Below, in pieces: positions 6,888 to 8,401 of a DNA stretch of 8,401 nt. Position 1 is the first letter of the stretch. Each line of letters opens with the position of its first letter. A program made the position numbers and the translations under genes. Source of the DNA: Pseudonocardiales bacterium (GTDB lineage: Bacteria > Actinomycetota > Actinomycetes > Mycobacteriales > Jatrophihabitantaceae); the NCBI GenBank assembly GCA_025465405.1, contig JAODNL010000069.1, positions 1 to 8,401 of the forward strand. The letters run 5' to 3'. The notes beneath the pieces were generated by a model. That model saw nothing but the letters and a program-made list of their open reading frames with translations. It was not told the origin of the DNA and did no database searches.

Positions 6888-8401
6888 ATGCAAGGTGTCT
6901 GGTACGCGGCGGTCGGGGCCATCTTCGTACTGGGCCTGCTGTTCCTCTATGGCCTGTCCCGCCGCGGCGGTTCGGTCGGTCCAGCCCGGAGCGCCCGACA
7001 CCTGGGTAACACGTCGGCGACCGACAGCACCGGTGATGCGTCCTCGCCAGCTGAGGTCGAAGCGCTAGCCGCGTCGTCGCGGCGCCTCGCGGAGGCCGAA
7101 GCCGTGTCGATCAGGCACGTTGCCCAGACCGAGGCGGATGCGACCCGGCGGGCGGCTGAGGCGGAGGTTGCCCGGCTCATCGACCAGCACCGGCGCACCG
7201 AGCAGGATTTGGCGGCCCATTCCACCCGGCTGGACAGCACCGAGGCCCGGCTGGAGGCGCAGGCCGCCCGGCTGGACGCCGAATCTGCCGACCTGGAGCG
7301 CGCAGTCGCGCAGCTGGCCGATCGGCAGCGGGATCTCGACGCGGCACGCACCGAGCTGACTGCGCGCGCGGCCGAGCTGGCGACCCAGGAAGCCGATCGG
7401 GTGCGCGAGCTGGAGCGCATCGCCGGACTGTCCAGCGAGCAGGCCAAGGTCGAGCTGTTGACCAGTGTCGAGGCGACCGCACGCCGCGACGCCGCGATCC
7501 TGGTCCGCACTATCGAGAACGATGCCCGGGCCGAGGGCACGGACCGGGCCCGCGCGATCGTCGCCGAGGCGGTGCAGCGGGTCGCCAGCGAGCAGACCAC
7601 CGAGACGGTCGTCAGCGTGCTCCACCTTCCGGCCGATGAGATGAAGGGCCGCATCATCGGCCGCGAGGGGCGCAACATCCGCGCGTTCGAGTCCGTCACC
7701 GGGGTCAATGTGATTATTGACGACACGCCGGAGGCGGTGTTGCTGTCGTGCTTCGACCCGGTGCGGCGTGAGATCGGCCGGCTCACGCTGGAGAAGCTCA
7801 TCCTCGACGGGCGCATTCACCCGCAGCGCATCGAAGACGTGTTCGAGCAGAGCAAGGCCGAGGTCGACGAGCTCTGCCTCCGCGCGGCCCGCGACGCGCT
7901 GGTGGAGGTCGGCATCGGTGATCTCGACGAGCGGCTACTGCCGACGGTGGGCCGGCTGAAGTACCGCACCAGCTACGGGCAGAACGTGCTCGGCCACCTG
8001 TTGGAGACCGCGCACATTGCCGGTGTGATGGCCGCCGAGCTTGGCATCGAGCCGACGCTGGTCAAGCGGTGCGCGTTCCTGCACGACATCGGCAAGGCGC
8101 TCACCCACGAGCTCGAGGGCAGTCACGCGATCATCGGCGCCGAGCTGCTGCGCAGGTACGGCGAGAGCGAAGCCGTCGCGCACGCTGTCGAGGCCCACCA
8201 CAACGAGGTCCAGCCCCGCACTATCGAGGCGGTGCTCACCCAGGCCTCCGACACCTGCTCGGCGGCCCGTCCCGGCGCCCGTCGCGAGTCGCTGGAGAGC
8301 TACGTCAAGCGGCTTGCCCGCATCGAGGAGATCGCGAGTGCCCGGCCGGGCGTCGAGAAGGTCTTCGCGATGCAGGCCGGACGCGAGGTGCGCGTCATGG
8401 T
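6888..8401 (+). CDS. rny: Ribonuclease Y, 3' end beyond right edge
   Basis: RNase Y is a membrane-anchored endoribonuclease that starts mRNA decay. 504 codons are visible; B. subtilis RNase Y has 520, so only the C-terminal tail is missing. Order of domains: an N-terminal membrane helix (about residues 5-23, WYAAVGAIFVLGLLFLYGL) followed by RR; a variable linker (about 25-55); a long Ala/Glu/Arg-rich coiled coil (about 55-235); a KH RNA-binding domain with GRIIGREGRN (254-263) and VIIDDTPEAV (275-284); and an HD domain with LHDIGKA (398-404, metal ligands H399/D400) and AHHNEV (436-441). The linker and coiled coil are long and low in complexity, as usual. A perfect SD supports ATG 6888. The gene follows recX after 324 bp and probably has its own promoter (6636-6664). 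No frameshift is seen. Confidence 0.96.
   Translation, partial: MQGVWYAAVGAIFVLGLLFLYGLSRRGGSVGPARSARHLGNTSATDSTGDASSPAEVEALAASSRRLAEAEAVSIRHVAQTEADATRRAAEAEVARLIDQHRRTEQDLAAHSTRLDSTEARLEAQAARLDAESADLERAVAQLADRQRDLDAARTELTARAAELATQEADRVRELERIAGLSSEQAKVELLTSVEATARRDAAILVRTIENDARAEGTDRARAIVAEAVQRVASEQTTETVVSVLHLPADEMKGRIIGREGRNIRAFESVTGVNVIIDDTPEAVLLSCFDPVRREIGRLTLEKLILDGRIHPQRIEDVFEQSKAEVDELCLRAARDALVEVGIGDLDERLLPTVGRLKYRTSYGQNVLGHLLETAHIAGVMAAELGIEPTLVKRCAFLHDIGKALTHELEGSHAIIGAELLRRYGESEAVAHAVEAHHNEVQPRTIEAVLTQASDTCSAARPGARRESLESYVKRLARIEEIASARPGVEKVFAMQAGREVRVM

Noticed and set aside
6669..7001. A possible small minus-strand gene in the recX-rny gap
   Set aside because: It overlaps the SD and membrane anchor of rny and lacks an SD or recognisable domain.
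6947..7820. Minus-strand frames of 250-290 codons opposite rny
   Set aside because: They are antisense to the coiled-coil part of RNase Y, and their Ser/Arg/Ala-rich repeats mirror that periodic sequence.

Overview
The window is a high-GC stretch of chromosome from an actinomycete (Actinomycetota). The evidence is strong G/C bias at third codon positions, an actinobacterial RecA, a gene starting with the DUF3046 signature, an actinobacterial-type LexA box, and the order Lhr helicase / DUF3046 / recA / recX. An RNase Y gene directly after recX narrows the lineage to actinomycetes that keep rny, possibly near Geodermatophilales or Frankiales. That placement is a guess from gene order, not a phylogenetic result.

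Left half, minus strand (1-4581): a large lhr helicase gene reads leftward from 3822 and stays open to the window edge, giving 1274 codons with the C-terminus missing. Upstream of it, in the same direction, lies a RimJ/RimL-type GNAT acetyltransferase (4581-3961). The 138-bp gap between them holds hairpins and a short palindrome.

Right half, plus strand (4605-8401): a small DUF3046 gene, then recA and recX (4-bp gap, probably one transcript), then rny, which is cut by the right edge after 504 codons. The GNAT and DUF3046 genes diverge from a 23-bp gap with back-to-back -10 hexamers; both mRNAs may be leaderless. The 182-bp DUF3046-recA gap carries a LexA box with its own -10 and, further downstream, a match to the LexA-independent RecA-NDp (PafBC) promoter. 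This is the two-promoter layout known for mycobacterial recA.

The theme is DNA damage response and nucleic-acid processing: Lhr (repair helicase), RecA (recombinase and SOS co-protease), RecX (RecA modulator) and RNase Y (membrane-anchored endoribonuclease). I see no mobile element, CRISPR array, defence system, tRNA or rRNA. The genes are conventional; what is unusual lies in the intergenic DNA. A 15-bp sequence is shared by two intergenic regions, with a near-copy in a third. A 9-bp inverted repeat encloses a hairpin between recX and rny. The recA leader contains a partial duplication, and DnaA-box-like nonamers lie in front of recA and lhr.
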